From positions 3,693,501-3,757,500 of the forward strand of contig NC_044591.1 of the NCBI RefSeq assembly GCF_901933205.1: a DNA stretch of 64,000 nucleotides. The letters are read 5' to 3'. Positions 12,533-23,813 of the stretch are shown here, piece after piece (position 1 is the first letter of the stretch; each line of letters begins with the position of its first letter). A model generated the notes under the pieces. The model ran no database searches. It saw nothing but the letters and a program-made list of their open reading frames with translations, and was not told the DNA's origin. The position numbers and the translations under genes were made by a program. This stretch comes from Camarhynchus parvulus (lineage: Eukaryota > Chordata > Aves > Passeriformes > Thraupidae).

Positions 12533-13015
12533 GGGTCCAGTTGTGGCTCCTCAGTTTGGGAAGGACGTTGAGATGTTTGAGTGCGTCCACAGGAGGCAAC
12601 GAGGCTGGAGAGGGACTGGGACCACAAACCCTGTGAGGAACCACTGAGGGAGCTGGGGGTGCTCAGCCTGGAGAAGAGGAGACTCAGAAGTGACCTTATC
12701 ACTCTCTACAACTCCCTGAGTGGCTGTGCTCAGGTGGGGTTGGGCTCTTTCTCCAGGCAGCACTGACAGAACCAGAGCACACAGCCTCAAGCTGCACCAA
12801 GGGAAATATAGGTTGGATATTAGGAAAAAGATTTTACAGAAAGAGTGATAAAGTTCTGGAATGGTCTGCCCAGGGAAGTGGTGGAGTGACCATCCCTGGG
12901 TGTGTTTAACAAAGCCTGGATGTGGCACTGGGTGCCAGGGTTTAGTTGAGGTGTTGGGGCTGGGTTGGACTCCATGATCTTGAAGGTCTTTTCCAACCTG
13001 GTCATTCTGTGAATT
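12533..13015 (+). mobile_element. CR1 LINE 3' part (plus)
   Basis: About 480 bp of a plus-strand, 5'-truncated CR1. It covers the end of the reverse-transcriptase frame and the 3' untranslated region. Diagnostic blocks are GGTGCTCAGCCTGGAGAAGA, CTCTACAACTCCCTGAGTGG, CTGCCCAGGGAAGTGGTGGA and a terminal CCAACCTGGTCATTCTGTGA. Several frameshifts make it non-functional. It is an older CR1 subfamily than the copies ending near ATTCTATGATTCAATGA. Confidence 0.88.
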
Positions 13016-13719
13016 CTCTGAACTTTTCTGAGGTGTATTTTGGGGCGTTCAGATTATTTTTCTCTTAGAGAGGTGCCAGTGCTTAATAATTTGGGGTGTT
13101 TCAGCTGCCTGAGCCCTGAGCTCCTGGCTGTGTGCTGTGCCCACCCCTCAGCATGCGTGAAGAAAAATCCCTTGGTCCTGCCAAGGATCCTCTTCAGCAG
13201 GTGACCTTCCTCCAGGACAGCAGAGCTCTTGAGTGCTCATTATTATTGTTGGATGCAAAGGATTGTTTCTTGCCATTTTTAAAATACAGTCACTTGGAAC
13301 TCAGTAGGATTGGTGCTCAAATGTGGTTGCAATATACAAATAACAATTCCTGCCATGTCTGGATCAAAGCTGGAGTCAAGAGTTTTGAAATGGTCAGAGT
13401 ATTTCTAAGAAGATATGTGAGATCAGATGGTTGCCAGAAGTGGATGTAATTATTTTTGTAGAAACACTCATTTTAGTACTATTTACATACAGACATAGAG
13501 ATACCAAAGACCCAGGTCCCACTTGCCATTCCAGATGTTGAAGGCTGATGAAGACACGGTGAAGGAAGGTTTTGTTATGAGCTTGGAAAGAAGAGAGCGG
13601 GACTTGGGCGGGTGAAGACAAACTTCTGAAGCTTTGGGTGACCCTCTAAAATAAGTGGCCTCTTGGGCTCATTATCATCATACAACCACTCACATTATTA
13701 AAGGTGAACAGTGTGGATA
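13016..13719. other. single-copy DNA between two CR1 copies
   Basis: No gene is recognised. A 105-codon plus frame at 13132-13449 has no identifiable domain and no splice context that I would trust. Confidence 0.4.
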
Positions 13720-14095
13720 CAGAAAAACCTGCTGACAGGCTGAGAGAGTTGGGACTGTTGAGCCTGGAGAAAAGAAGGCTCCAAGGAGACCTTAGAGCCC
13801 TTTGCAGTACCTAAAAGGGGATACAGGAGGGGCTTGGGACAAGGGCCTGAAGTGACAGGACAAGGAGTATTGGCTCAAAGCTGAAGGAGGATAAATTTGG
13901 ATAAGGTCTAGGGAAGGAATCCTTCCCTGGGAGGGTGATGAGGCCCTGGCACAGGTTGCCCAGAGAAGCTGTGGCTGCCCCATCCCTGGAAGTGTCCAGG
14001 AACAGACTGGAGGGGTTTGAAGCACCCTGGGAAGGTGGAATAGCAGGAGGTGGAAAGAAATGAGTCTTCCAACCCAAACCACTCTGTGGTTTTTC
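13720..14095 (+). mobile_element. CR1 LINE 3' part (plus)
   Basis: Plus-strand CR1 with TTGAGCCTGGAGAAAAGAAG, GGTTGCCCAGAGAAGCTGTG, CATCCCTGGAAGTGTCCAGG and a final CTTCCAACCCAAACCACTCT. The terminal octamer repeats are missing or decayed. Open frames on the opposite strand here are shadows of this element. Confidence 0.88.
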
Positions 14096-14714
14096 CAGCT
14101 CCTTGGCTTTCTGTGACTGCCAACAGTGCATAACCAGGATTTACCAGCCAAGTCCACGAGGAGAAGAATAGATGGGTAAAAAGCTGCATCAGAAAGAAAC
14201 CTCCTGGGTGCACCAGGGACAACAACCGAGGTTTTAAACAATGCATCTCTGCAGGAGTCACGAGAGAGGGCAGCCAGGAGGCAGCCGGGCTCTGGCAGGG
14301 GCTGGGGAAGCGCTTGGCTGCCTCGGGCAAGGGAGGATGAGGGTGAATCCCGGGATAGAAACCTCAGCCTTGCACTCCTTAGAAAAAACAGAGACCTGAG
14401 TAATGCCCTGTAAACAAAACCTCCAGGCAAGGGAACAGCTGAAGGTATTGGTCAGGGATCCAGGCTGGAAATATCTCCGTGGGTTTCGGAGGCTCTTGAG
14501 GAAAGCTGGGTCTGGGGTGCAACAGCCCAGAGAGCAGAGTTGTGAAAGAGCTGTAATTAGTGTCTGACAAAGCAATTAAAACCTGACAAGCAAAGGCAGC
14601 AGAATGAAGCTGATGGAAGTGGACAGGGCTCCAAATGTGAGTTTGATAATGAATCCAAAACACCACAGGGGGAAAAGGTGCCCGGGGCAGAAACCTGGGT
14701 GACAGTGAGAGCTG
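14096..14714. other. single-copy DNA, no gene seen
   Basis: Nothing recognisable. A short CpG-containing GC-rich patch lies at 14265-14350. Frames on the minus strand continue out of the neighbouring CR1 and are not evidence of a gene. Confidence 0.4.
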
Positions 14715-14968
14715 TACCCCATGGAGCCGCTCCTAACTCTCCAAAAACCCCATGGAGCCACACCCAGCTCCCAAAATACCCCAATACCCCATGGAGCCAC
14801 CCCTAGCTCCCCAAATACCCCATGGAGCCAACCCCCTAGCTTCCCAAATACCCAAATACCCCATGGAGCCACACCCAGCTCCACAAATACCCCATGGAGT
14901 CACCCCTATCTCCCCAAATACCCCAATACCCCATGGAGCCGCCCCTAGCTCCCCAAATACCCCCACAC
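14715..14968. repeat. minisatellite with dimeric higher-order period
   Basis: Seven units each contain CCCCATGGAG followed by a CCCAGCTCC-like block. The core recurs at 14717, 14748, 14787, 14818, 14859, 14890 and 14929, giving spacings of 31, 39, 31, 41, 31 and 39. The array is therefore built of dimers of about 70 bp. The longer step contains an extra CCCCAATA or CCCAAATA. Long proline-rich or glycine/tryptophan-rich frames across it on both strands are by-products of the repeat. Confidence 0.93.
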
Positions 14969-17146
14969 AGGGAATTGCCTCCTGCCCGTGCCTTTCCCCA
15001 GGGATTTGGTGATTTTTCCCTTCTTGGTTGTCTAATCCTCCAAACTGATTTAATTGAGACCTAAGGCAGGCTGGGTGTCTGTGTGTTCAGCCAGGTGTGC
15101 TGGTGGATTATTTCAAAGAACTGGCCTTATATAAATTTAGTTGTAATATGAAATTGTTTATTTGCTCCCTTCTACCTGAATTTTGCAATTTGCTACTATT
15201 TTAACTAAGCCTTGTTAGAGAAAATGGCTCTAATTTGCTTTTGTCTCTCAGATGTGACAAGAGCAATGCACACGTTTGTGCCTGGCTATGTTTTCTCTGT
15301 GGCTGAGACTCACCAGTCAGATAAACTATGAACATTTTAGAATACCCTAAAAGCTGAGGACTGGCACCATGTCTGACATGGACTTGTGTGAGAGCTCCAG
15401 GTTTTCTCACATTTGAGAAAACTGGCACAAGAACTCGCAGATCTGGAAGAAACGTCCATGCAGGTTGACTGCACAAATGAATTTAATTGTTTGCACAGGA
15501 TCTGTTTTGCTGCTTCACACTGTAACAACACTGATCTGATTATTTTTCTTTGCTTTAACCAGCAAAATGTCTCTCATTGGTGTTTGCATAATTAATGCTA
15601 TAGGATTGGGCTGTGATCCAGCGCCATGCCAGGAATTGCTGTGCTCTCCAATCTGCTGCAAAACAGCATTTTCTAGCACATTATTTTTATTCTAATGCTG
15701 TAATATGGAAAGCCCTGCAGTGCCCTGGCTAATGTGGCTTCTTCTGTCTCTGCATCACAGTAGTTGGCTCTTCCCTGACCTGGGAGAGCTACAAATCCCA
15801 TTAGTTTAAAAGCAGCATCATCCTGAATGTGTTCCTGCTTGTGAACTCCAAGCTGCATTTGTCTGTTAGATAGATCTACACAGTCTGGCTGTAATTGGGG
15901 TGTTTTAAAACCTGCTGGAGCAGCAAAGCACTGCGAGGGGGGATGTCAGAAGGACTTACCCAAGCTTTGTGTAGCAGATTTTGTGATGCAGTTTCCCATT
16001 TTGACTGAGGGTATTTCAGGAAAACCCATAAGGGCTGAAGCTGTCCTGTCAGAGGTCACATTTTTTTGTGTGTGGGATGGACAGGTTTAACTGGGAAAAA
16101 CCTTGGAGATTCCTTTATTATTGCTTCTCTGAATGATCCACGGACTGTTGATCAAAAGGGAAATCTTTGTTTTGTTTTCAAGAAAAGGGAGTATTAATAA
16201 TGATAGCACAACCTTCTGGTTACTGTGTGATGACAGAGCAAGCAGGAAACACAAGGGATGAAATTAAATAATACAATCCCAATAATGAAGCAGTATAATC
16301 AATACTGCAATCAAACAGATGATTATACCCTAATAATGAGCACACCCCCTCCTTCCCAGTGAATTCTGCAGCTTGGCTATCTGTGCTGCTCACAAGGCAC
16401 ACAGCCCTTTGTGCCAAGTGGATTGAGAAGAACTTTCCCTACCCCCCTTCCATTTCATTTTCGCTCTCCAGCTTCCCCTTGCACACTCCAACTCCCAAAG
16501 CCCTTCCCTTCAATATGATCCTTCACCAAATGTGCATTATCTGGTAGGATGATGCATCAAAAATACTCCTGACCCTTCCTCTCTGCTTTGGTACCATCTG
16601 GCAGAGACGTCTTGGACCAGCTCCTTAACCCCTCGCTGCCTGGTTTGCACCTGTAAAGCACAAAGATTGCTGTTCTTGGCCTTGTGGGTGTGTTTGCCTT
16701 GGGATGAGAAGGGTGGGAATTGATACAGATCTCTCTTTATTGCTCTAAGGCAATAGTGGCAAAAAATCATGGCTTAAATGACTTAACACACCTGGCCCAA
16801 TATCAGTGAACATCCAGCTGTACCAGGTGTGAAGGAGAGTTCTGGCCTGCCTAAAAACTTCTTTGTTTTCTCTTTTTCACTTCCAAAAATGACTTGCAGG
16901 GGTGGGGGAGAAGGAAGGTGGGTGAGATTGTGCTGAACAACTCTTGGTAAATTTGGGAAGTCTCCTCTTTATCTGGCAGCTGCACTGCTTTGCTGATAAG
17001 CCCTGCAGCCAGCTCGATTTGACAGGATAAACCACGGCAAGCAGCAAACTTAATCTCCTTGAGGCAAATGGAAATGATGTCTTCCTGCAGATCTGCCTGT
17101 GCAGATCCCACAGGCTGCTGCCAGCAGCAAAGTTTGCTCCCAGGGG
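14969..17146. other. single-copy DNA with conserved-element texture
   Basis: No gene is seen. Non-repetitive AT-rich sequence at 15100-15250 and a balanced block at 16950-17140 look like candidate conserved non-coding elements. A stretch near 16260-16330 is AATAAT-rich. Bases 17147-17152 (CTGCCC) may be the target-site duplication of the next LTR. Confidence 0.4.
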
Positions 17147-17152
17147 CTGCCC

Positions 17153-17764
17153 TGTGGAAACCCAGGGCACTGGGAATATTTCTGTGTCTGCTCTGGGGTG
17201 CCCTGACCCCCAGGGCAGCACTGACTCTGACCCTCATCCATGGAGAAAGTTTCCCAGACTTCAAGATAGACCAGAACCCACAAAAGTGTGAAACAGATTA
17301 CAGAGAGCAGTGTAGGTGCATCACTTGGTGAGAAATTGAGGTTTTGGGATTTTTACTGTGTTGTGGATGGGAGCAAGATGGAGGGCACAGGGTGTTGTCC
17401 TGGGTTTCTTCTTCATGCTTCTTCTTCCTCCTGGAAGAGGAAGAAGAAGCATGAAGAAGAAACCGAGGACAACACCCATGGGTTTGGGTGGCATTTTGTA
17501 ATTAGGCAGTAAAGTCCCCATTGCAGCTCTTTGGGATCAGTTATTGGGTTAAAAGGGAAATAATCTAGGTGTCAGTTCTTAATTGGACAATTTAGTCTGA
17601 AAAGCCCTTGTACCAAGAGATTGTTGGCCATTTTGTGCCTTCTAATGAAAAGCTGCAGAACTCACAGCAGTGAGACTGTTTCACTGATAAGAAATAATAA
17701 ACACCTGAGTGTGAACATGAACTACTGTCTCAGTGCCTTCAATCCAGACCCAGAGAAACTGATA
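17153..17764 (+). mobile_element. solo LTR, family 2, copy 1
   Basis: This block from TGTGGAAACCCAGGGCA to CAGACCCAGAGAAAC is shared, at roughly nine-tenths identity by eye, with 50698-51245. It carries a plus-strand polyadenylation signal inside GAAATAATAAACACC near its 3' end and starts with TG, as LTRs do. CTGCCC occurs immediately left of the element (17147-17152) and again at 17765-17770, a possible 6-bp target-site duplication. However, the right end would then not be CA, so that boundary is less certain. The copy holds a long inverted repeat at 17394-17473 that copy 2 lacks. No retroviral genes adjoin it. Confidence 0.72.
17394..17473. repeat. 80-bp hairpin: 37-bp arms, 6-bp loop
   Basis: The left arm 17394-17430 and right arm 17437-17473 are reverse complements with one mismatch. 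The loop is CTGGAA. The arms are pyrimidine-rich and purine-rich respectively (CTTCTTCTTCCTC against GAGGAAGAAGAAG). The transcript from either strand could fold into a long, nearly perfect stem. Confidence 0.95.
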
Positions 17765-17770
17765 CTGCCC

Positions 17771-20360
17771 CTTCCAGCCCCAAAGGGTTCAGGCTGGAGA
17801 AGCAGGTGGGATACACCTCAGTGTCCCAGATTCCCATGAGCTACAGGCAGTGGAGGCTGCTGTTACACCCTGTTACCCCGTGGGCAGGATTTCCCAGAGA
17901 GTTCTTGCATGAGCAGGACACAGCAATAGATTGCTCCATTTGAGGTCTATTTCCATAGATGTGATGAGAAAAGAGATCATGGTGTGAAATGACCATCCAA
18001 ACAGGACCTCTGAAATAAAGGAAGAAGAGGCAGAGAGTGAGCAGCAGAGTTTTATTGCTGGAAATCTGATGGGGTTTATAAATCCAGGATAAAAGGAGGA
18101 AGAGATTAAACAAGAGCTCTAGAGGGAATTTTGAAAAAAAAAAAAAATCCAACCCCAAAAAACTTCCCCAAAATCCTCAAAACCCCAGAGTGTGTTTAAG
18201 ACCATCAGCAGAGTGAAGCTGGTGGTGGTACCCCCAGGCCATGCCCCAAGCCAGGAGAAGAGCAGAGAGGAGCATTAGTGCTAAAAGCCTCTACAGGTGG
18301 TCCAGCAACACCTGCAGAAAGGCACATAAAAGCAAAGTGCACTTCTGGGTAATTTTCTGAGCTAAAAATACAAGTAAAATAGAGATAAACTTTCCAATAT
18401 CATTGTCAATCCCCTCAACACAAGGACAAGTGCAACTGGGAGGTTTGTGCTGGAGGCAGGGGAGTTGTGAGCACAGTCTGGCAAGAAATGGGGGATTTCT
18501 ACTTGAGCAGATACTGCTTATAACTGGGGATAACTTGTGAGTGGAAAACACATTAAAAGCATTGTTTTTACTACAGTCCCACAATGAAAGTTGTTCTACT
18601 TGAGGCTCTTGGTCTCTTCCTTGCCATTACTGATAGGGTCACTCAACGCACAGCCTCCAGTTTGGGTTTGGCTCCCATCAGAGCTGGCTGCAGGTTTCTG
18701 CTCATGGTTTCCAGGGATCCCACCATGTATCTCCCATTTCCTCTCTTCCATCATTTCATTGCTCAAGCAACTCCTATCCTTGTCTCCTACAGAGTAGTTA
18801 CAGAGCTTTACCACTTGGCCCAAAGAAAATCAATTTGATTTAGCACACCAACAGTTAATTTTTAAAGGCATAATTCAGCAAAGAAACTTACACTCTAAAT
18901 CAGACAAACTAAATAAGAATGGGATCTCTTCTGCAAATTTATAGGTGGCAAACTGAAATGTCAGGGGGTCCATATATTCATCTGTCAATGTGTAATGCAA
19001 TTAGACAAGATAATTGGGCAAACTTAAGTTTTTACAGAGATCTGGAAAATGTATTAACTTTCCTTCACTAGCTTTGATAGCAGGGCAGAGCCATTGGGGG
19101 TCGGTGTAAGGTGCAGAAGTGAGTCTGGATTTAGGATTAAGGTGGGAAATATTCCAATGGGGAGCATACACCCAGTCTGCTTTCTCAATGTCTCAGGCAC
19201 AGCTTACAGGAGGAACAGTTTGCTGTGGTCCCTTGTGTTGACTGAGGAGGGCTCAATAATGGAAATGGCAGGGGCAGATGTAAATATGAAGCCAGTAATA
19301 TGTCTTAATTTAATCAACACTTGACAAAAATCCCAAGGAAGTAAATAATCTGTTCACTTAGCAGATTTTACTGGGGTATCTCCAAATCTTTTGTGGCAAT
19401 GAAGCCCCAGGCTGAAGTGTAAACAGCAAAAATGATCAGAATTAGAAATACTGAGCTCTGCCTCTATTTTTTGGGGTTTTTTCCTAAGAAGGGCTATGAA
19501 AGACATGTTAAACAGCATCACAAGCAACAAGGAGCCACACAGACTGGGGCAAGGAGTGCATCCTTCCTCATGTTTAACTGCCCATCCATTTTTAGTCCTT
19601 GTGCATGTTTATGTGTTTATATCTGCCCTGCCATCAGTTTATTTCTGCCCTGCTATCACTTTAATAGCTGGCATATTTTAAGCATCGAGTCTGAAATAGC
19701 CTCAAGAAAAAGCAAAAGTAAACTCCAAGAGGCAGGTTTAGAATTACCTCTGAATTAAAAAGCAGGCTTCAATATTTAATGATGAGGTACTAAATGATGT
19801 CCTGACAATTTTATTAAACTAAAGTGAGGCAGCACATTTGATTTAGGCCATCTAAGCTTTCTATTCCCCTGCCTAGGAAGGCTTGTGGTAGTAATCAACT
19901 CCCTATATTCAGAGGAAATTGTTTCTTTATGGTTTAAAGTGTGAAGACTCTTCTAGATAACCATATATTGCATCCAGCAGGACCCTCTTTCAGCCCATTC
20001 AGCATCAGGAGAAAGGAGCAAATAGCGACAAAATTAAGGGAGAAATTGCAGAGCAATGGCCTCGAACTGATGCAGGGCCCTAATTCAGCAGAGCACTCAA
20101 GCAAACGTAGAACTTGTAATCTCTGTCAGTTTTGAGGAGGGGGTTGTGAACCCAAAAGCTTTTCTACCTTTTTCTCAGATCCATCAGCAGTTCTAATGAA
20201 ATCAGGCTACAACTTTTGGGTTTTATGTTCTCTAGATCTCTATTGCTGCTGCCTTGCACCATTCAACCTGGCCATGGATGGATATTGATGGATATTGATG
20301 CCAGCAGCACAGGCTCCTCTCAGCCCTGATTTGCAGCCCCAGGACTAGGGAGCCTTTAAA
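17771..20360. other. single-copy DNA, no gene seen
   Basis: No gene or recognised element. There is an A run near 18135-18147 and a small GATGGATATT duplication near 20275-20295. Frames here are short and overlapping. Confidence 0.4.
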
Positions 20361-20430
20361 TACATTTTTATATCATAGTATTTTTATATCATACATTTTT
20401 ATATCATATCAAAGTATTTTTATATCATAG
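20361..20430. repeat. imperfect TTTTTATATCATA tandem repeat
   Basis: About four degenerate copies of a 14-19-bp unit containing TTTTTATATCATA lie directly left of the LTR at 20453. The unit differs from the microsatellite inside that LTR. Confidence 0.8.
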
Positions 20431-20452
20431 CTGGAGGTTTGGAGTTACTTCC

Positions 20453-20987
20453 TGTGGTGTTTGTGAGGGTCCCCAAGACGAGGTGAGAGATGAGAATCTG
20501 ACTCCAAGTTCTCAGAAGGCTGATATATTATATTAATTATATTATATTATATTATATTATATTATATTATATTATATTATATTATATTATATTATATTAT
20601 ATTATATTATATTATATTATATTATATTATATTATATTATGTCATGTCATGTCATGTCATGTCATATGATATGAGTCCTATACTAAAACTATACTAAAGA
20701 AAGAGAAAGGATATATCAGAAAGTTTAACAAGAATGATCATGAAAGCGTGTGACTGACTCAGAGAGTCCAACACAGCTGGCTGTGATTGGTCGTTAATTA
20801 AAAACAATTCACATGGAACCAATCAAACATTCACCTGTTGGTAAACAATGTCCAAGCCACATTCCAAAGCAGCAAACACAGGAGCAGCAATCAGATAATT
20901 ATTGTTTCCATTCCTCTCTGAGGCTTCTCAGCTTCCCAGGAGAAAATCCTGGGCAAAGAGGATTTTTCAGGAAATGTCATGGTGACA
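20453..20987 (+). mobile_element. solo LTR, family 1 subfamily B, copy 3
   Basis: This 535-bp solo LTR begins TGTGGTGTTTGTGAGGG and ends GTGACA. The flanking hexamers ACTTCC (20447-20452) and AATTCC (20988-20993) agree at five of six positions, consistent with an aged target-site duplication. Subfamily B marks are GGTCCCCAAGACGAGGTGAG at the left, ACTAAAGAAAGAGAAAGGAT in the middle and ACATGGAACCAATCAAACAT. The extra length compared with subfamily A is a pentanucleotide array at 20524-20665. Confidence 0.85.
20524..20665. repeat. (ATATT)n then (GTCAT)n microsatellite inside LTR
   Basis: About 115 bp of ATATT repeats is followed by five GTCAT units (20641-20665). The array starts just after the shared AGTTCTCAGAAGGCTGAT block of the LTR and ends before the ACTAAAACTATACTAAAG block. 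The same slot holds TATTC repeats in copies 5 and 6. Confidence 0.95.
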
Positions 20988-20993
20988 AATTCC

Positions 20994-22289
20994 CACAGCC
21001 ACGAGCCCCTGAGTTGATCAAACAACAGGGTGTAGCATGGTGAGAGGTTCATTACTGCAATTTAAGCTCCACCTAGAAACAGCCACCAGTGAGGGGAATG
21101 ATGATCTGTTTGTATGAGCCTGAATTCCCCCAAGATTTAGCATTTAAGGCAATTACTGCACTCTTCCTTCATGCCTCATATGCAGGAAGTCCTTGGGCAA
21201 TTATCAAGTTCAGGGGGGAAAACACACAGATAGAAATGTGGATTTTTAAGCTGGGTTAGAGTCCTTCCCAGGAAAGCCCATGGCTCGAGCAGAGCTCCCA
21301 GGGCACATTGGGAGGGTTAAAAAGGATTTGTGTGCTGGGACCCCATCCCAGGTTAGCCTGTCAGCTGATCTCCAGCACCACTGACAATGTGAATGTTCAT
21401 CAGACAGATATCACCAGTGCTTGCCGATTTCTCCCTGAGGATGCAGGAATTTCTGGAAATCACCACTTTAGCAAAGCTCTCCAGTAGGAATGGTTGGCTG
21501 ATGCACAGCGCTGTGAAACCTAGAATTTGAGCATGCAAGGTTAATAAACAGCAGCAAGTCACCATAACTCACAAATTAAAGGCCCCAATTTTCACAGTTG
21601 GGCTGCGAGATCTAATTAAGGCCGGTGGTGCAATTCAGTGTTTGGAGAGTAACTGCCTTGTTTAATTTATCCACAGATTTTGCTGCCTTCATTTTTTTTT
21701 TAAGTAGCAAAGGAAGACAAAGCAAGACAGAGACCTTTCCCTCAGGACTGAGTCCATCTGCAGCAGAAAGCCTCAGTTCCTCTGTGCTTTGCAGTCTATT
21801 ATTACTTCTCACTGGTTATTTTCTGGGTAATAGAGGAAGCTGCTGGGTTTATTTTATCTCCTTTATCACTTTAAACAATGTCAAAGACAGCTAATGCCCA
21901 CGATGGATGGTTTGCTATTAGAAATATGAATATTATTCTGTATAATTGGTGCATCACTGTTATCTCAGTGGTGTGTGCCTCGGGCTGGATCCTCTGATGG
22001 ATCTGCAGGCCATTGTGTTATATCTGACAGAAGGACTAAACAACCCTAAAGTCACCCTTTGTTTCCAAATAAATGAGCAGCTAATCACAAAGCCCACAAG
22101 GGGTGAGGCTTTTGGGTATTCCCACTCAGCCAGGTTATGGGATATCCCTGGTACACCACGGGCTACTCCTGGAAATAGAGAAACAACAAAGAAAGGGAAT
22201 TATTAAGGCTAATTCATGTTTGATGCTTCCACCCTGGGAAACTAAACTTCTGTATCATGGCAGTTTTGAGTACCAGGACCCATTGGATT
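20994..22289. other. single-copy DNA, no gene seen
   Basis: No gene or mobile element is recognised. Non-repetitive sequence at 21350-21650, ending in TAATTAAGGCC, looks like possible conserved non-coding DNA. Confidence 0.4.
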
Positions 22290-22535
22290 GGAACATGCCA
22301 AGAAATGTTCTTCATTGGGAAGGAATTCTCCCCTGGGAGGGTGGGGTGGCCCTGGCAGAGGGTGCCCAGAGAATTTGTGGCTGCTTCATCCCTGGAAGTG
22401 TCTAAGGCCAGGCTGGATGGGGCTTGGAGCCACCTGGGGTAGTGGAAGGTCTCCCTGCCATGGCAGGGGTTAAGAACAAGATGAGCTTTAAGGTCCCTTC
22501 CAACCCAGACCATTCCATGATTCAATGACTCCATC
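22290..22535 (+). mobile_element. CR1 LINE 3' end (plus)
   Basis: Plus-strand CR1 terminus with GAAGGAATTCTCCCCTGGGAGGG, GGCCAGGCTGGATGGGGCTTGGAGC, CTTTAAGGTCCCTTCCAACC and a terminal CCATTCCATGATTCAATGA. It is a short, 5'-truncated copy. Confidence 0.92.
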
Positions 22536-22839
22536 ATTTGTGCAGAATTATATCCACAATAAACTATTTTTTAGCCTTCAGGTAATCAAATACCAGCTGT
22601 TAAGTCAAAACAGAGTATCTTGAGTGTGGCCTTAATTTGTATGTAACTATTTGTTCTTAATTGGTAGGGAACAGGTTCCTATAGAAGGATTGGGGTTTGG
22701 GAGCCCCTTTTTCTGATATTCAATGCTGTGCTCTGCTGTGGTGCTGGATTTGTTCTGCACTGGGAGTAGAGAATAGGAACAGGGAGAGGTCTTCTGGATG
22801 TTTTCCAAAGATTTCATTCCCAGGAGAGTAAGGGACAAA
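22536..22839. other. single-copy DNA, no gene seen
   Basis: Nothing recognisable apart from the end of the CR1 and the beginning of the CCAAT-rich block to the right. Confidence 0.4.
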
Positions 22840-23459
22840 AAACCACAGAATTACACACATACACCCATTTATAAATGGGTGTATGTTTGTATCCAGGGGA
22901 GGATACAATCTTTAGCCAATTGGGAGAAACTGGGGGTGGGACACAAGGCGGGGAATACAATGTTTAAACCAATAGGGGATTACAGGGGAGGAGAACAACT
23001 TAAACCAATGGGGCCTCGAAGGATACAAAATGGATAGGGAAGTTTCTAGAGAAAGGGGCAGGCTTGGGGAGGGATTGACATTCAGTGGGAGGAGGAACAG
23101 GGAACAAAAGGGCAGATCATTGGGGACATGGAGAGCTAGGGCAAAACCAACAACACAAGGGGAAAGGAACAATCTATTGGTAATAAAATAGGCTATTACA
23201 ATAGAAAATAGGGGAGGGGTTATAAAACCCCTGACTACTAGGACCAAATTGCAATCAAAAACACACACAGCAACAGTGTTTAACCTGCCTTGTTCACTGA
23301 TCACACAGACCACTCTGGTATCTGCTGTGCTGGAGCCACAGAGAGCCCTGCAAAGGCCAGAAAAGACCACATTTGGCAGAAAAGCAGAGTGTCAAGTTGT
23401 GCTTCATCCAAAGAGCCAAAGTGTGAGTGATGAGAGGAGTCACTGCTCAGGGAGCGTCT
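22840..23459 (-). mobile_element. probable LTR or ERV-derived block
   Basis: On the minus strand, three ATTGG-type CCAAT boxes (plus-strand CCAAT at about 22917, 22970 and 23006) precede a TATAAA-like element at about 22872, as in the U3 promoter of a retroviral LTR. The repeated CCAAT neighbourhoods share about 12 bases (AAACCAAT). A plus-strand TTATAAAACCCC at about 23220 could serve the opposite orientation. No second copy is in the window. A 152-codon minus frame here is a by-product of the repeated promoter motifs. The identification is inferred from promoter layout only. Confidence 0.4.
22857..22886. repeat. perfect 30-bp palindrome containing a TATA core
   Basis: Bases 22857-22886 read the same on both strands without a spacer, with centre ATTTATAAAT. 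The palindrome sits where a TATA box would be expected on the minus strand. Confidence 0.97.
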
Positions 23460-23813
23460 GTAGCCCCATTTCTCTTCACAGAGAAAAGCAAGGCACAATT
23501 CTTCTCAAGAATATTCTTATCGCATTTGCTGTGCCCGTGTTTGTGCCAAAGTAGAATGCAATGGAGATTGTTCACCCAAAGTGATTTTGGGTGTTTTGTT
23601 TCCTTGGCCTATCAGGGCCAGGTGTGTGTGTGTGTTGGGACTCTGGGCTGAGAGTCACGAGATTGAGTGCAGTGGAGTGCTTGGCAGATTCAGTTTAGAT
23701 GTAATATAATCTAGAATAATATAGTATAATAAAGTAATTAATTAGCCTTCTGATATCAATGGAGTCCTCCTCATGATTCCCCCCTGCCATGGGGGTTGCC
23801 TGTGAATTCGATA
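23460..23813 (-). mobile_element. diverged LTR related to family 1 (inverted)
   Basis: Complements of family 1 blocks are present in reverse order: GGCCTATCAGGGCCAGG (compare GGCCAATCAGGGCCAAG), AGTATAATAAAGTAATTA-like AT-rich sequence, and TTAGCCTTCTGATATCAATGGAGTC (compare CCTTCTGAGAACATGGAGTC). A short TG run interrupts the middle. It is more diverged than the other copies and I could not define its ends or a target-site duplication. Confidence 0.65.

Noticed and set aside
13792..14430. 212-codon minus frame
   Set aside because: It runs antisense through the CR1 copy at 13720-14095.
14557..15012. Proline-rich and Gly/Trp-rich frames on both strands
   Set aside because: All are translations of the 31/39-bp minisatellite.
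22912..23370. 152-codon minus frame with a repeated Trp-Phe-Lys motif
   Set aside because: The repetition comes from repeated CCAAT-box neighbourhoods in a probable LTR, not from a protein.
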